In this document: positions 22,864-32,331 of the stretch, one piece after another | How positions within the stretch are numbered: position 1 is the stretch's first letter | Layout: every line of letters starts with the position of its first letter | DNA from: an uncultured Clostridia bacterium | GTDB lineage: Bacteria; Bacillota; Clostridia; TANB77; CAG-508 | Assembly (NCBI GenBank): GCA_947626025.1 | Contig: CANQQQ010000019.1 | Location: 1-32,584, forward strand | Length of the DNA: 32,584 nt | Reading direction: 5' to 3' | Notes under the pieces: generated by a model | What the model was told of the DNA's origin: nothing | The model's database searches: none | What the model saw: the letters and a program-made list of their open reading frames with translations, nothing else | Position numbers and translations under genes: made by a program

Positions 22864-23721
22864 TTAAATTGCAACAGGTATTTTCCCTAGATTAATATTT
22901 TTATTATAATCATATCCAACTATTTCAAAATCTTCCACTTTAAAATCATAGAAATTTTTTGTATCATTATGTATTATTAATTGTGGAGTAACATCCATTG
23001 GCTCTGCTATTATTAGTTTCTCAATAAGAGGTATATGTCTATCATATATATGGCAATCTCCTATATTATGTGTAAGAGTACCTACTTTCAATCCTGTGCA
23101 CTGAGCAAACATATGAACAAGTGCTGCATATTGCATTGTATTCCATCCATTTGCAGCAAGCATATCTTGTGAACGCTGATTTAATATTAAATGCAATTTT
23201 CCTTCCTTTACAAGCCATTGTGTACCATATGCACATGGTTCTAAATTCATATCCTTTAAATCTTCAAAATTAAATATATTAGTCATTATTCTACGACTAG
23301 AAGGATCATTTTTTAGCAGATAAAGTACATAGTCTACTTGATCTATGTTTTTTATTCCAGATTTTGTTTTGAAATCGTATTTTCTTTGCATCTGATATCC
23401 ATATGCTTTCCCAATACTTCCATTTTCATCTGCCCATTGATCCCATATGTGCGAATTCAACTCATTAATATTATTTGATTTCTTTTGCCAAATCCAAAGT
23501 AGCTCATCTATAGCTCTTTTTACTGTATTTGTATTATTTCTTAGAGTTATCATAGGAAATTCTTTTTCAAGGTCATATTTATTTGTAACACCTATTACTG
23601 AAATATAATTTGCTTCACTTCCGTCTTCCCATCTTGTCCTAACATTAGTTCCTTCTGAAGAATAACCATGTTCTAATATTTGTTTACATGTATCTATAAA
23701 ATTTTTATCTGCTTGAGTCAT
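22864..23721 (-). CDS. thyA: thymidylate synthase
   Basis: Methylates dUMP to dTMP using methylene-tetrahydrofolate. The 285-aa protein has the catalytic Cys in NLEPCAYGTQW (most ThyA have PCH; here PCAYG), the dUMP-binding stretch LILNQRSQDMLAANGWNTMQ, and HNIGDCHIYDRHI. The start at 23721 is preferred because GGGAGGG lies 7-8 bases upstream; the ATG two codons earlier is only 1-2 bases from it. Pairing with dfrA is common and functional: ThyA releases dihydrofolate that DHFR recycles. Confidence 0.95.
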   Translation of the reverse strand: MTQADKNFIDTCKQILEHGYSSEGTNVRTRWEDGSEANYISVIGVTNKYDLEKEFPMITLRNNTNTVKRAIDELLWIWQKKSNNINELNSHIWDQWADENGSIGKAYGYQMQRKYDFKTKSGIKNIDQVDYVLYLLKNDPSSRRIMTNIFNFEDLKDMNLEPCAYGTQWLVKEGKLHLILNQRSQDMLAANGWNTMQYAALVHMFAQCTGLKVGTLTHNIGDCHIYDRHIPLIEKLIIAEPMDVTPQLIIHNDTKNFYDFKVEDFEIVGYDYNKNINLGKIPVAI

Positions 23722-23812
23722 TTCCATTCCCTCCCATTTTTCTCATTTCTCGTAATTTATTCCTATTATATATTATCTTATAAATAAATTCAATATATTT
23801 TTTAGCCTGTAA

Positions 23813-24628
23813 TTACACATATTTTAATATCTTAGTAACAATTTTCCCTTTTTTATTATTTCCTATAAACTCTTCTATTTTAAATTTACCTTTTCCTCTT
23901 ATTACTAATATATCACCTTCTTTAATCTCTTTTGATGCCTTTGTTTCTATTTTAGAATTAATAAATATTCTTTCATTATTTAATAATTCATTTGCTTGTT
24001 TTCGAGAAATTCTAGATATTTCTGATATTAAATTATCCAATCTTTTTGAACTAATTGATATCTTTATTTCTTCAAATTGATTTGGTTTTACCTTAATTTC
24101 TTCAATATCAATTATATCTATTTCAGCTTTTCTAAATCTAATCAATTCTTTTAAAGAATTTTTTAAGTACTCTACATTCTCATTTAAGACTATTATATAA
24201 GCTCCATCATCATGAACAATTATATCTCCTATTCTTTCTCTTGCAAGTCCAAATTTCATAATAGCACTTAGATAATCTCTATGTTCATATTTTCCTATTA
24301 ATTCCTTTGGTAATTTAATTTTTATTGCTTTGATTATGTTATGTAAATCATTTTCTACTATTCGAGAATGCTGACTATTTAAATATAGATTAAATTCTTC
24401 CTTAAACTTTTCAGGATATAGTATAAGTATTTTATATTCAGCATTTTCATAACCTCCGAAAAGCAAATAATTTTTTTCTTTTAATCTAATTAATTCCTTT
24501 TTTATTAACTCTATTTTATATATATTTAAAAATTCTGTATTAACAATTTTATTACTAGTTTTACAGATTTTAATTTTATCTGCTAATCTCGCTAAAATAA
24601 ATTTTTCATCTAAATCTATGATACTCAT
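23813..24628 (-). CDS. ylmH: YlmH-type S4-domain RNA-binding protein
   Basis: A 271-aa homologue of B. subtilis YlmH. The central region has HRDYLSAIMKFGLARERIGD, the family signature, and the C-terminal S4 domain includes SSKRLDNLISEISRISRKQA and NNERIFINSKI. YlmH is usually in the sepF-ylmG division cluster and has been linked to stalled 50S quality control; here it is away from that cluster, upstream of thyA. The site AGGAAGGA lies very close to the ATG, so translation may be weak or the first AGGA is used. Confidence 0.87.
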   Translation of the reverse strand: MSIIDLDEKFILARLADKIKICKTSNKIVNTEFLNIYKIELIKKELIRLKEKNYLLFGGYENAEYKILILYPEKFKEEFNLYLNSQHSRIVENDLHNIIKAIKIKLPKELIGKYEHRDYLSAIMKFGLARERIGDIIVHDDGAYIIVLNENVEYLKNSLKELIRFRKAEIDIIDIEEIKVKPNQFEEIKISISSKRLDNLISEISRISRKQANELLNNERIFINSKIETKASKEIKEGDILVIRGKGKFKIEEFIGNNKKGKIVTKILKYV

Positions 24629-24728
24629 TCCTTCCTATTTATATATCATTATTTTACATTTTTAAACTAAAAATTTCAATGACTTATAAGTCTAAATTGT
24701 GAATTTTAATTTTTTTACTATTTATTGC

Positions 24729-24758
24729 TTGAATTACTGTCTTGTCTCATGTTATGAT
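24729..24758 (+). promoter_or_regulatory. dacF: probable dacF promoter abutting the start codon
   Basis: TTGAAT (24729-24734), an 18-base spacer, and TATGAT (24753-24758) with a TGT extended -10. Transcription would begin at or within a few bases of the ATG at 24766, giving a leaderless message. Confidence 0.5.
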
Positions 24759-24765
24759 AAGAGTT

Positions 24766-25911
24766 ATGAAAAGTAAAATATTTTTTATAAGTTTAATTAT
24801 TATCACATTATTTAATTTAATAAATTTCCCTATTTCAATGGCTTCTAGCACTGAACAGTTGGATTTAGATTATGCAATATCTAACTTGAATATATATGCA
24901 CCATCTGCCTTATTGATGGAGAAAAGTTCAGGAGATATATTATACCAAAGAGAAGCTTATACTCCAATGTATCCAGCAAGTACTGTTAAAATGATGACTG
25001 CTATTCTTGTACTTGAAAATTGTAGTCTTGATGAACCAGTTACTGTTAGCGAATCTGCTATATCTGCAGTTCCACAAGGATACACTGTTTCAAAAATACA
25101 AGTTGGAGAAATACTAAGTGTTCAAGATCTACTATATGCTCTACTTGTTCCTTCGGGAAATGATGCAGCTAATGTACTAGCTGAATATGTGGCTGGTAAT
25201 GTACCAAACTTTGCAGTTATGATGAATGAAAAAGCCGTTAAATTGGGATGTAAAAATACTAATTTTACTAATCCTAATGGCGTGCATGATGAAAATATGC
25301 ATACAACTGCTTATGACTTAGCATTAATTGCAAAATATGCTATGGATTTAGATGATTTTAGAACTATTGTCTCTACTGAGACTTATACACTCCCATCTAC
25401 AAATATCTATCCATTAAATGACAGAGTATTGCACAATTCAAATTACTTAATTAATAGTTCCTCAACAGGTTATTACCAATATGCAACAGGTATTAAAACA
25501 GGCTATACTAATGCTGCTCAAAATTGTTTAGTTGCAAGTGCAAAAATAGATCAAGTGGAGTTTATAGCAGTTATTTTAGGTTCTACTTTTAGTAATACAA
25601 CTGAGCAATCTAAATTTGCCGATGCTAAAACACTATTAGATTTTGGTTTTACATATCACTTTGATTATTATCAAAATGAAATAGCAAACAAGTCTCGTAC
25701 TTGGTATGGACGTTTGAATTTAGACAATTTAATTAATACTGATTTAATAATAGATGAAAACAATCAACCTAAGTGGGGATATGTATTCTATCTAATCGCA
25801 AAAGCAACTTTAATCTTAATAATTATAATTTATGTACTATATTATTTAATTCGTAAGATAAAGAGATATTTTTATAATCGCAAACATGCCAGATATAATT
25901 TTAAATTTTAG
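24766..25911 (+). CDS. dacF: D-alanyl-D-alanine carboxypeptidase (S11, DacF-like)
   Basis: Trims D-Ala from peptidoglycan stem peptides at the outer membrane face. The 381-aa protein has a signal peptide (MKSKIFFISLIIITLFNLIN), then the low-molecular-weight PBP motifs SxxK as ASTVKMM, SxN as PSGNDAAN and KTG as TGIKTGYTN. It ends with a membrane helix near residue 345-365 and a basic tail, an unusual anchor compared with the amphipathic helix of PBP5. The start is uncertain: neither ATG (24754 or 24766) has a ribosome site. The gene symbol is by best resemblance; DacA/DacB types are possible. Confidence 0.88.
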   Translation: MKSKIFFISLIIITLFNLINFPISMASSTEQLDLDYAISNLNIYAPSALLMEKSSGDILYQREAYTPMYPASTVKMMTAILVLENCSLDEPVTVSESAISAVPQGYTVSKIQVGEILSVQDLLYALLVPSGNDAANVLAEYVAGNVPNFAVMMNEKAVKLGCKNTNFTNPNGVHDENMHTTAYDLALIAKYAMDLDDFRTIVSTETYTLPSTNIYPLNDRVLHNSNYLINSSSTGYYQYATGIKTGYTNAAQNCLVASAKIDQVEFIAVILGSTFSNTTEQSKFADAKTLLDFGFTYHFDYYQNEIANKSRTWYGRLNLDNLINTDLIIDENNQPKWGYVFYLIAKATLILIIIIYVLYYLIRKIKRYFYNRKHARYNFKF

Positions 25912-25940
25912 AGAGTACTATAAAAATTGTACTCTCTTTG
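25910..25940 (+). terminator. dacF terminator
   Basis: The 9-bp stem AGAGAGTAC/GTACTCTCT followed by TTGCTTT begins in the stop codon. Confidence 0.7.
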
Positions 25941-25973
25941 CTTTATTAGTTTTATTTAATATCAAAATTCGGA

Positions 25974-27077
25974 CTAAATAAATTCTTGCCAAACAATATT
26001 AGCTAAATCTAAACCTTTATTTGTTAGCCTTATATTATTTAAATCAATTTCTATTAACTCTAATGTCACTAACTTATTTAATTCATTTCTAAAAAGGTAT
26101 ATAGGGTTCTCATTAAATTTTATTTCAAATTCAGATATCTTAATTCCTTCTAACTTTCTTAGTCCAAGCATCATATATTCCTTTTCCTGTGATAACTTAT
26201 CTTGAATTTCATTTACCTGCCTGTTATTATAATTCTCAATATACTTGTCTATACTCTCAGAATTAGAATATCTTCTATTGTCTAGGTATGAATGTGCTGC
26301 TACTCCAATTCCTATATACTCTTCTTGATTCCAACAACTCACATTATGTTTTGAATAATAACCCTCTTTTGCAAAATTAGAAATTTCATAATGAATATAT
26401 CCATTCTTTTCTAAAATTCTTTTGGTTTCCCAATACATGTTTCTTTCTGTTTCATCATCTATTAAAGTACATTCTTTATTATTGACCATATCATATAACT
26501 TTGTACCTTCCTCTAATATTAGTGAATATATAGAAATATGTTCTGGATCCAACTGTATTATTTTTTCAACGCTTTCTTCTATATCCTGTAGGCTTTGACC
26601 TGGTAACGCTAGCATTAAATCTACATTTATATTTTTAAATCCTATTTCTCTTGCCATATTATATGTATCTATAAATTCATTAAATGTATGTATTCTTCCT
26701 ATCGTTTTCAGTAACCTATCTTGTGTAGCTTGTAACCCGATGCTTAATCTATTTATTCCAGCTTCTTTATAATCTATTAGTTTTTCTCGTGTTACAGTTC
26801 CTGGGTTTATCTCTATAGTAACTTCCTCTACATTATCCAAATTAAATTCTTTTAATAATTGTACTATATATTTACTGTTAATATATGAGGGTGTTCCGCC
26901 TCCTATATATATTGTTTTAATAATATACTCTTCTGCTTTATAATTTCTATATTCTTTTATTAAAGTATCTATATAATCCTCTATATAGCAATCCTTGTTA
27001 GAATATGATATAAAATCACAATAATTACATTTTTGCTTGCAAAATGGTATATGTATATATAAATTCAACTCTTTCAT
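25974..27077 (-). CDS. hemW: HemW-like radical SAM heme chaperone
   Basis: A 367-aa radical SAM protein. The cluster motif is in HIPFCKQKCNYCDFISYSN (CxxxCxxC), followed by TIYIGGGTPSYIN and INRLSIGLQATQDRLLKTIG, which mark the HemN/HemW group. It lacks the HemN N-terminal extension and is HemW-sized, so insertion of heme rather than coproporphyrinogen oxidation is expected. No other heme genes are seen. It is the last gene of prmC-whiA-hemW with an 11-base gap to whiA. Confidence 0.92.
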   Translation of the reverse strand: MKELNLYIHIPFCKQKCNYCDFISYSNKDCYIEDYIDTLIKEYRNYKAEEYIIKTIYIGGGTPSYINSKYIVQLLKEFNLDNVEEVTIEINPGTVTREKLIDYKEAGINRLSIGLQATQDRLLKTIGRIHTFNEFIDTYNMAREIGFKNINVDLMLALPGQSLQDIEESVEKIIQLDPEHISIYSLILEEGTKLYDMVNNKECTLIDDETERNMYWETKRILEKNGYIHYEISNFAKEGYYSKHNVSCWNQEEYIGIGVAAHSYLDNRRYSNSESIDKYIENYNNRQVNEIQDKLSQEKEYMMLGLRKLEGIKISEFEIKFNENPIYLFRNELNKLVTLELIEIDLNNIRLTNKGLDLANIVWQEFI

Positions 27078-27088
27078 CTCTACATTCC

Positions 27089-27934
27089 TTACTTTTTTAA
27101 CTCTTCAGCAATTTTCATAATCTTATTTAATCTGTGATTTACTCCCGATTTACCAATAGGCACATTTAACATTTGTCCAAGTTCTACCAAATTTGCATCT
27201 GGATTTGCTAATCTTAATTCTGCAATTTCTTTTAAGGTATCTGGCAATTTGTTAAATTTTTTATTACTCTTCAATAAATTTATAGCCTGTATCTGTAATA
27301 CTGATGCTTCAATGGTTTTATTTAAATTTGCTGTTTCGCAATTAACTATTCTGTTTATATTATTTCTTTTATCCTTAATAACTCTTATCTCTTCATATCT
27401 AATTACTGCTGTATTTGCACCAATTATAGCCAAGAAATTTGAGATTATTTCAGCATCTTTGATATATATAGATGCTCCATTCTTTCTATCTAGACTCTTA
27501 GTAATAATGTCAAATTCATTAAGAAGCTCTCTTATAAATTCTCGATTTTCTTTTGAATTAAGTGTAATTTCTAGATGATATTTATTATCAGGATTATTAA
27601 TTGAACCTCCACCCATAAATGCACCTCTTATTACCGCTCTTTTATCTTCTTGGGTATCAAAATACATGTTTTCAAAGCTTAGTAATTTTTTATCAAATGT
27701 AATTACATAGTTTTTTCCTTGAATTTTTATCTTATACTCAATATTAATCTTAGATAACATTTTTCCAAATCTATTAATGTTATATTCATTGTTTGTAGAA
27801 AAATTAACTTTGTTTTTAACTATCTTTGTATTTTCACTTAGCATATATCCATATAATTCTGCATATAGCAAATTTAGAATGCCAAAAGAATTAAGCTTAC
27901 TAAGTTCTTCTTTTACTTCTGAAGAAAATGACAT
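27089..27934 (-). CDS. whiA: DNA-binding protein WhiA
   Basis: A 281-aa regulator with a degenerate LAGLIDADG homing-endonuclease fold (KRAVIRGAFMGGGSINNPDN) and a C-terminal HTH (LKEIAELRLANPDANLVELG, then QMLNVPIGKSGVNHRLNKI). In Firmicutes it affects cell division and chromosome segregation, and in actinomycetes sporulation. The usual partners rapZ and yvcK are not here; it sits between prmC and hemW. The start MSFSSEVKEELSKL is the family N-terminus. Confidence 0.95.
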   Translation of the reverse strand: MSFSSEVKEELSKLNSFGILNLLYAELYGYMLSENTKIVKNKVNFSTNNEYNINRFGKMLSKINIEYKIKIQGKNYVITFDKKLLSFENMYFDTQEDKRAVIRGAFMGGGSINNPDNKYHLEITLNSKENREFIRELLNEFDIITKSLDRKNGASIYIKDAEIISNFLAIIGANTAVIRYEEIRVIKDKRNNINRIVNCETANLNKTIEASVLQIQAINLLKSNKKFNKLPDTLKEIAELRLANPDANLVELGQMLNVPIGKSGVNHRLNKIMKIAEELKK

Positions 27935-27950
27935 ATCATTTCTCCTTTCT

Positions 27951-28796
27951 TTATTTTAGTCTTGATATAATAACTCTATCATTGTCTGATAAATCTTTAA
28001 TGCACTTTATCTCTTTGTATCTTTTTTCATTATTTAATATGTTAATAACGCCTTCTCTTTGATTATATCCTATCTCTATTGCTAAAAACCCATTTTTATT
28101 TAAGTGTTTATAAGCATTATTAGCTATTTCCCTATAATAATCTAATCCATCTACTCCTCCATCTAAAGCTAAGATAGGCTCATTTTGAACATCTTTAGGT
28201 AATAGCTTTAAATTTTTTCTTTCTATATATGGTGGATTTGAAACTATTATATCATATCTGTCATTAATATCTTTAAACATATTTGATTCTTTTAATTTAA
28301 TATCTACATTATTAGATTTTGCATTTCTTTCTGCTACTTTTAAAGCTTTAATACTTATATCTGTAGCAACAACTTCTGAATTATCTACATATTTTCTTAT
28401 TGATACTGCAATAGCTCCACTACCAGTACATAAATCTAATATCTTTATTGCTTGTCCCTCATACTCTGCTTTACATATTTTAATAACATTTTCTACTAGT
28501 ATTTCTGTGTCTGGTTGAGGTATTAATACGTTATCGTCAACATAAAAGTTTAATTTCATAAACTCTTGATTTTTTGTTATATATTGAAGCGGATAACCAT
28601 CTTTTATCTTATAAATGCAAGTATTATATTTTTCTAAAACATCATTACTCAAAATCTCTTTATCATTTATTATAAGATATTCCTTAGGTTTATTTATTAT
28701 ATAAGCCATTAGAATTCTCGCAATATTAAATGAATCTTCGATATTACTTTCATTTAAGACTTTAACTGCCTCAATTATTGCTTGTTTTATTTCCAT
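27951..28796 (-). CDS. prmC: release factor glutamine methyltransferase
   Basis: Methylates the Gln of the GGQ motif in RF1 and RF2. The 281-aa protein has the SAM-binding site ILDLCTGSGAIAVSIRKYV, the catalytic NPPYIERKNL near residue 187, and an N-terminal helical domain with YPLQYITKNQEFMKLNFYVD. It is the first gene of a three-gene operon with whiA (16 bases) and hemW. The usual partner prfA is not in the window. Confidence 0.95.
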   Translation of the reverse strand: MEIKQAIIEAVKVLNESNIEDSFNIARILMAYIINKPKEYLIINDKEILSNDVLEKYNTCIYKIKDGYPLQYITKNQEFMKLNFYVDDNVLIPQPDTEILVENVIKICKAEYEGQAIKILDLCTGSGAIAVSIRKYVDNSEVVATDISIKALKVAERNAKSNNVDIKLKESNMFKDINDRYDIIVSNPPYIERKNLKLLPKDVQNEPILALDGGVDGLDYYREIANNAYKHLNKNGFLAIEIGYNQREGVINILNNEKRYKEIKCIKDLSDNDRVIISRLK

Positions 28797-28868
28797 TTGA
28801 CTTCTCCTTTATTATAATTTATATTATCATAATTAGTCATTATAGGTCAATAAAAATACTGTTAACTC

Positions 28869-28898
28869 TTGACAGCATTTTAATATATATGCTAAAAT
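28869..28898 (+). promoter_or_regulatory. tRNA promoter
   Basis: TTGACA (28869-28874), an 18-base spacer and TAAAAT (28893-28898), 12 bases before the tRNA. Confidence 0.75.
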
Positions 28899-28910
28899 AT
28901 TATTTGTAAT

Positions 28911-28985
28911 GGCTCCTTGGTCAAGCGGTTAAGACGCCACCCTCTCAAGGTGGAATCATGGGTTCGATTCCCGTAGGAGTCACCA
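28911..28985 (+). tRNA. tRNA-Glu (CTC anticodon), CCA encoded
   Basis: A complete cloverleaf: acceptor GGCTCCT/AGGAGTC, anticodon stem CCACC/GGTGG with loop CTCTCAA (anticodon CTC, reading GAG), T arm ATGGG-TTCGATT-CCCGT, and encoded ACCA at the end. A strong promoter and terminator make it a single-gene unit. Confidence 0.96.
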
Positions 28986-28996
28986 ATAATACTTTT

Positions 28997-29027
28997 AAAC
29001 AGCATAGAATAAACTATGCTGTTTTTT
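28997..29027. terminator. terminator after tRNA-Glu
   Basis: The 11-bp stem AAACAGCATAG/CTATGCTGTTT with a 6-base loop and T-run on the plus strand. It directly abuts the stop of the minus-strand 116-aa gene and may serve both. Confidence 0.85.
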
Positions 29028-29376
29028 ATGAATTATCTATTGCATCTATTAATTCCTTGCATTCCCTCCAATTAACTACCTCTAGGCACTCATACTCTTC
29101 CTCTAACCTCTTTATAATTTCTTTTGTATTGTCTTTAGAATTTAAGTCAGCTACAACTATATCTTTGATTATTTCTTCCTTTCCATATAATATCTTAAAC
29201 ATTATAGATCGTAAAATTCCCTCTATTTCTTTTTCTTGGTTTTTAACACCAATAATCATATATATTCCATCTGATTTCAACTTTGTATGTACAGAAATGT
29301 ATATAATTGTCTTTATTATCTCAAATAATCCATAAAAGGCTAATGTCCAAACAATAGCATTTATTATAAAACTCAT
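29026..29376 (-). CDS. small membrane-anchored protein, glycosyltransferase-like fragment
   Basis: A 116-aa protein with one N-terminal membrane segment (residues 3-28, FIINAIVWTLAFYGLFEIIK), then a soluble part. IYMIIGVKNQEKEIEGILRS with VVADLNSKDNTKEIIKRLEE resembles the first half of GT-A glycosyltransferase domains (nucleotide loop and a D-x-S-x-D-x-T motif). It is too short for catalysis by that fold. It may be a degenerate or regulatory relative. It follows yraN by 46 bases. Confidence 0.6.
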   Translation of the reverse strand: MSFIINAIVWTLAFYGLFEIIKTIIYISVHTKLKSDGIYMIIGVKNQEKEIEGILRSIMFKILYGKEEIIKDIVVADLNSKDNTKEIIKRLEEEYECLEVVNWRECKELIDAIDNS

Positions 29377-29422
29377 AAGATTTCCCCCTCATAATTATAT
29401 TATGAAATTTTTCCATTTTTGT

Positions 29423-29791
29423 TCATATTGTTCGATCTATGATAGCCTTTTTAATATGATTTATTTTATGTCCAATATTATCTAAATACACTTCTATAAC
29501 ATCTATTCTTGTAAATTGATCCAGTTTATCTTTAATTGCTAAATAATATTCAGCTGCTTTATATATATGTTTTTGTTTAGGTTCATTTACTGAATCAGCT
29601 GGATCTCCATATGATAATATCTTTCGTGTTTTAACTTCAACAAATACAATCTCATCCTTTTCTTGAGCAATAATATCAATCTCGCCCAATTTACATCTAA
29701 AATTTCTTTCTACTATGTTATATCCTAAATCTTCTAAATATTTTGTAGCAATGTTCTCACCTATATTGCCTGTATCTTTTCGGTTATCCAT
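29423..29791 (-). CDS. yraN: YraN / UPF0102 endonuclease-fold protein
   Basis: A 122-aa protein with the family N-terminus GENIATKYLEDLGYNIVERN and the restriction-endonuclease-like core GEIDIIAQEKDEIVFVEVKT (Asp, then E-x-K). The family's in vivo role is unsettled; nuclease activity has been suggested. It lies downstream of dprA and comM, matching the frequent comM-dprA-yraN grouping in Firmicutes. Confidence 0.9.
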   Translation of the reverse strand: MDNRKDTGNIGENIATKYLEDLGYNIVERNFRCKLGEIDIIAQEKDEIVFVEVKTRKILSYGDPADSVNEPKQKHIYKAAEYYLAIKDKLDQFTRIDVIEVYLDNIGHKINHIKKAIIDRTI

Positions 29792-29899
29792 TATATCTAT
29801 CCCTCATTAATTTATTGTTTGTGTTATGAAATCCATAACTCTATGGAAATAATTATCAGTTTGAAAAATTTACATAAATAATGTTTTTATTACACATAA

Positions 29900-30772
29900 C
29901 TACATTATAACTTCATAATTGTTACCTGATTTATTAGAAATTAAACCTTCCAATTCCATCATTAAAAGTAAGGAATTTAATTCACCAATACTCATTCCTG
30001 TTTCTTTACTAATTTGATTTATATGTATTGGACCTTTCTCAATAATTTTATATACTTTTGCATATTCCGGTTTTACTGGTATTTCTATCCTCTTTTCAAT
30101 TTCATCAAAACTTATCTGTTTTATCTTTTTCATATTGTAATATTCTAATATATCATTTACATCAGTAGCTAAAATTGCATCACGTTTTAATAACCTATTG
30201 GTTCCTTCACCTTTTTTATTTTCTAAACTATTAGGTATGCAAAAAACTGGTTTCTTTTGCCTTCTTGCATATCCCACAGTTATTCCTGTACCGCTTTTCT
30301 GTGCTGCTTCTATAACTAATACTCCCATACTTAATCCACTTATTATTCTATTTCTCTTTCTAAAATTATCTGGAGCACGTTCTATATTAGGTTGATACTC
30401 AGTAATAATTGCTCCTTTATTATTCAAAATTCTCTCAAATAATTTTTTATTTTCAGGTGGATATATATTATTAAACCCAGATCCTAGAACTGCAATTGTT
30501 TTTTCTCCTGCTTCCAATGCTCCTATATGTGCTGATGAATCAATACCAATAGCCATTCCACTTATTATCACAAATCCTTCTTTAGATAGATTATACGCAA
30601 ATTTTGTACCTTGTTTTCTTCCATATTCTGTGCATTTTCTTGAACCAACTATTGCTATTGATTTTTCACTTAATAATAATACATCTCCTAAAACATATAA
30701 TTTTCTTGGTGGATCTTCAATATCTCTTAATGTATCTGGATAATATTCACTGTTTATATCTACTATTTGCAT
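29900..30772 (-). CDS. dprA: DNA processing protein DprA, intact copy
   Basis: Loads RecA onto incoming single-stranded DNA during transformation. The 290-aa protein has the Rossmann domain (GSRKCTEYGRKQGTKFAYNL, GSGFNNIYPPENKKL, RKRNRIISGLSMGVLVIEAA) and a C-terminal winged-helix domain (EKGPIHINQISKETGMSIGE). The usual PGN motif reads CIPNSLENKKGEGTN here, a small departure. It lacks the N-terminal SAM-like region of some DprA. It is 17 bases downstream of comM. The second, damaged copy is at 7384-8038. Confidence 0.94.
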   Translation of the reverse strand: MQIVDINSEYYPDTLRDIEDPPRKLYVLGDVLLLSEKSIAIVGSRKCTEYGRKQGTKFAYNLSKEGFVIISGMAIGIDSSAHIGALEAGEKTIAVLGSGFNNIYPPENKKLFERILNNKGAIITEYQPNIERAPDNFRKRNRIISGLSMGVLVIEAAQKSGTGITVGYARRQKKPVFCIPNSLENKKGEGTNRLLKRDAILATDVNDILEYYNMKKIKQISFDEIEKRIEIPVKPEYAKVYKIIEKGPIHINQISKETGMSIGELNSLLLMMELEGLISNKSGNNYEVIM

Positions 30773-30789
30773 TATCTAACATCCTCCCT

Positions 30790-32331
30790 TTAATTTTTCC
30801 AGTATTTTCTATCTAAATTTCTATACTGTATTGCTTCTGCTAGATGTTTTACTTCTATATTTTCTTTTTCATCTAAATCAGCTATTGTTCTAGCAACCTT
30901 CAAAATTCTTCCATAAGCTCTTGCACTTAATCCTAGTTTTTCAAATGAGTTTTTTAATATTTCTCTTCCTTCCTCATCTATTTTACAGTATTTTTCAATT
31001 AAACTTGGTGTTAACTCTGCATTGGAGTATATACCATGCTTGGCATATCTATTTTGCTGTATTTTTCTAGCTTTATCTACCCTTATTTTTATTTGTTCTG
31101 AGGTTTCTCCTTTTTCTTTAGAATCTAATTTTTGATATTTTACAGCTTCAACTTCTATATGTATATCTATTCTATCTAATAAAGGACCACTTATCTTTCC
31201 CATATATTTATTTATACTATTTTCACTGCATGTGCACTCTTTATCTTTTGATCCATAATATCCACATGGACATGGATTCATAGATGCAATCATCATAAAG
31301 TTACATGGGTAAGTTAGGCTTGCATTTACTCTATTAATATTAATTATCTTATCTTCTAATGGTACTCGTAGAAGTTCTAAAACTTTATTTGGAAACTCAG
31401 GTAACTCATCTAAAAATAATACACCATGATGAGCTAAACTAATTTCTCCAGGTCTTGGAATTCTTCCGCCACCAATTAAAGATGCTCCTGAAATTGTATG
31501 GTGTGGCGATCTAAACGGTCTCGTTGTAATTAGTGGTTTATCTTGCGGTAATATTCCTTCAATACTATGTATTTTTGTTATTTCTAATGATTCTTCAAAG
31601 GTTAAACTCGGTAATATTGAAGGTAAACATCGTGACATCATTGTTTTTCCAGAGCCAGGACTTCCAATTAAAAGGCAATTATGACCTCCTGCAGCAGCGA
31701 CTTCTAAAGCTCTTTTTATACTTTCTTGTCCCTTTACATCTGAGAAATCAAAATTGTACATTAAGTTTTTAGAAAAATAATCTTCATAATCCATTTCTAC
31801 TTTTTCAGGAATCTCATTTCCATTAAGAATATTTACAACTTGTTCTAAACTTTCTACTCCTACTACTTCTATATCTTTCACTATAGCTGCTTCTTTTGCA
31901 TTTGCTTTTGGGATTACAACTTTTTTTATTCCTAACTTACTTGCCTCTAAACACATAGGAAAAATACCATTAATTTTCTTGATTTTACCATCTAAAGATA
32001 ATTCTCCTATAAATACAGTATCTTCTATATCTTTTACATTTAATTCCTCATAAGCAATAAGAGTAGCAATTGCTATAGGTAAATCATATAAAGCTCCTTC
32101 TTTTCGTGTATTGGCAGGTGCAAGATTTATAATTATTTTCCTACTCTTTAAATCTACACCACTATTTTTAATAGCAGTTCTTACCCTCTCTTTAGACTCT
32201 TTGACACTGGCATCAGGTAAACCAACAATATCCCATGAAGGTAACCCACCTGAAACATCTACTTGAACTTCAATAAGATATCCGTCTAGTCCTTGTAAAG
32301 ACATACTCTTAACAATAGACAACATATTCAA
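30790..32331 (-). CDS. comM: ComM/YifB-family AAA+ helicase-like ATPase
   Basis: A 513-aa protein with an N-terminal LonC-like fold (YLIEVQVDVSGGLPSWDIVG), then a Mg-chelatase-type AAA+ domain: Walker A in LLIGSPGSGKTMMSRCLPSI, Walker B in HHGVLFLDELPEF, and a Cys4 zinc site in NPCPCGYYGSKDKECTC. In competent bacteria ComM drives branch migration of incoming DNA. With dprA next to it, the pair fits recombination of taken-up DNA, although many non-competent Clostridia keep both. AGAGGA lies 7 bases before the ATG. Confidence 0.93.
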   Translation of the reverse strand: MNMLSIVKSMSLQGLDGYLIEVQVDVSGGLPSWDIVGLPDASVKESKERVRTAIKNSGVDLKSRKIIINLAPANTRKEGALYDLPIAIATLIAYEELNVKDIEDTVFIGELSLDGKIKKINGIFPMCLEASKLGIKKVVIPKANAKEAAIVKDIEVVGVESLEQVVNILNGNEIPEKVEMDYEDYFSKNLMYNFDFSDVKGQESIKRALEVAAAGGHNCLLIGSPGSGKTMMSRCLPSILPSLTFEESLEITKIHSIEGILPQDKPLITTRPFRSPHHTISGASLIGGGRIPRPGEISLAHHGVLFLDELPEFPNKVLELLRVPLEDKIININRVNASLTYPCNFMMIASMNPCPCGYYGSKDKECTCSENSINKYMGKISGPLLDRIDIHIEVEAVKYQKLDSKEKGETSEQIKIRVDKARKIQQNRYAKHGIYSNAELTPSLIEKYCKIDEEGREILKNSFEKLGLSARAYGRILKVARTIADLDEKENIEVKHLAEAIQYRNLDRKYWKN

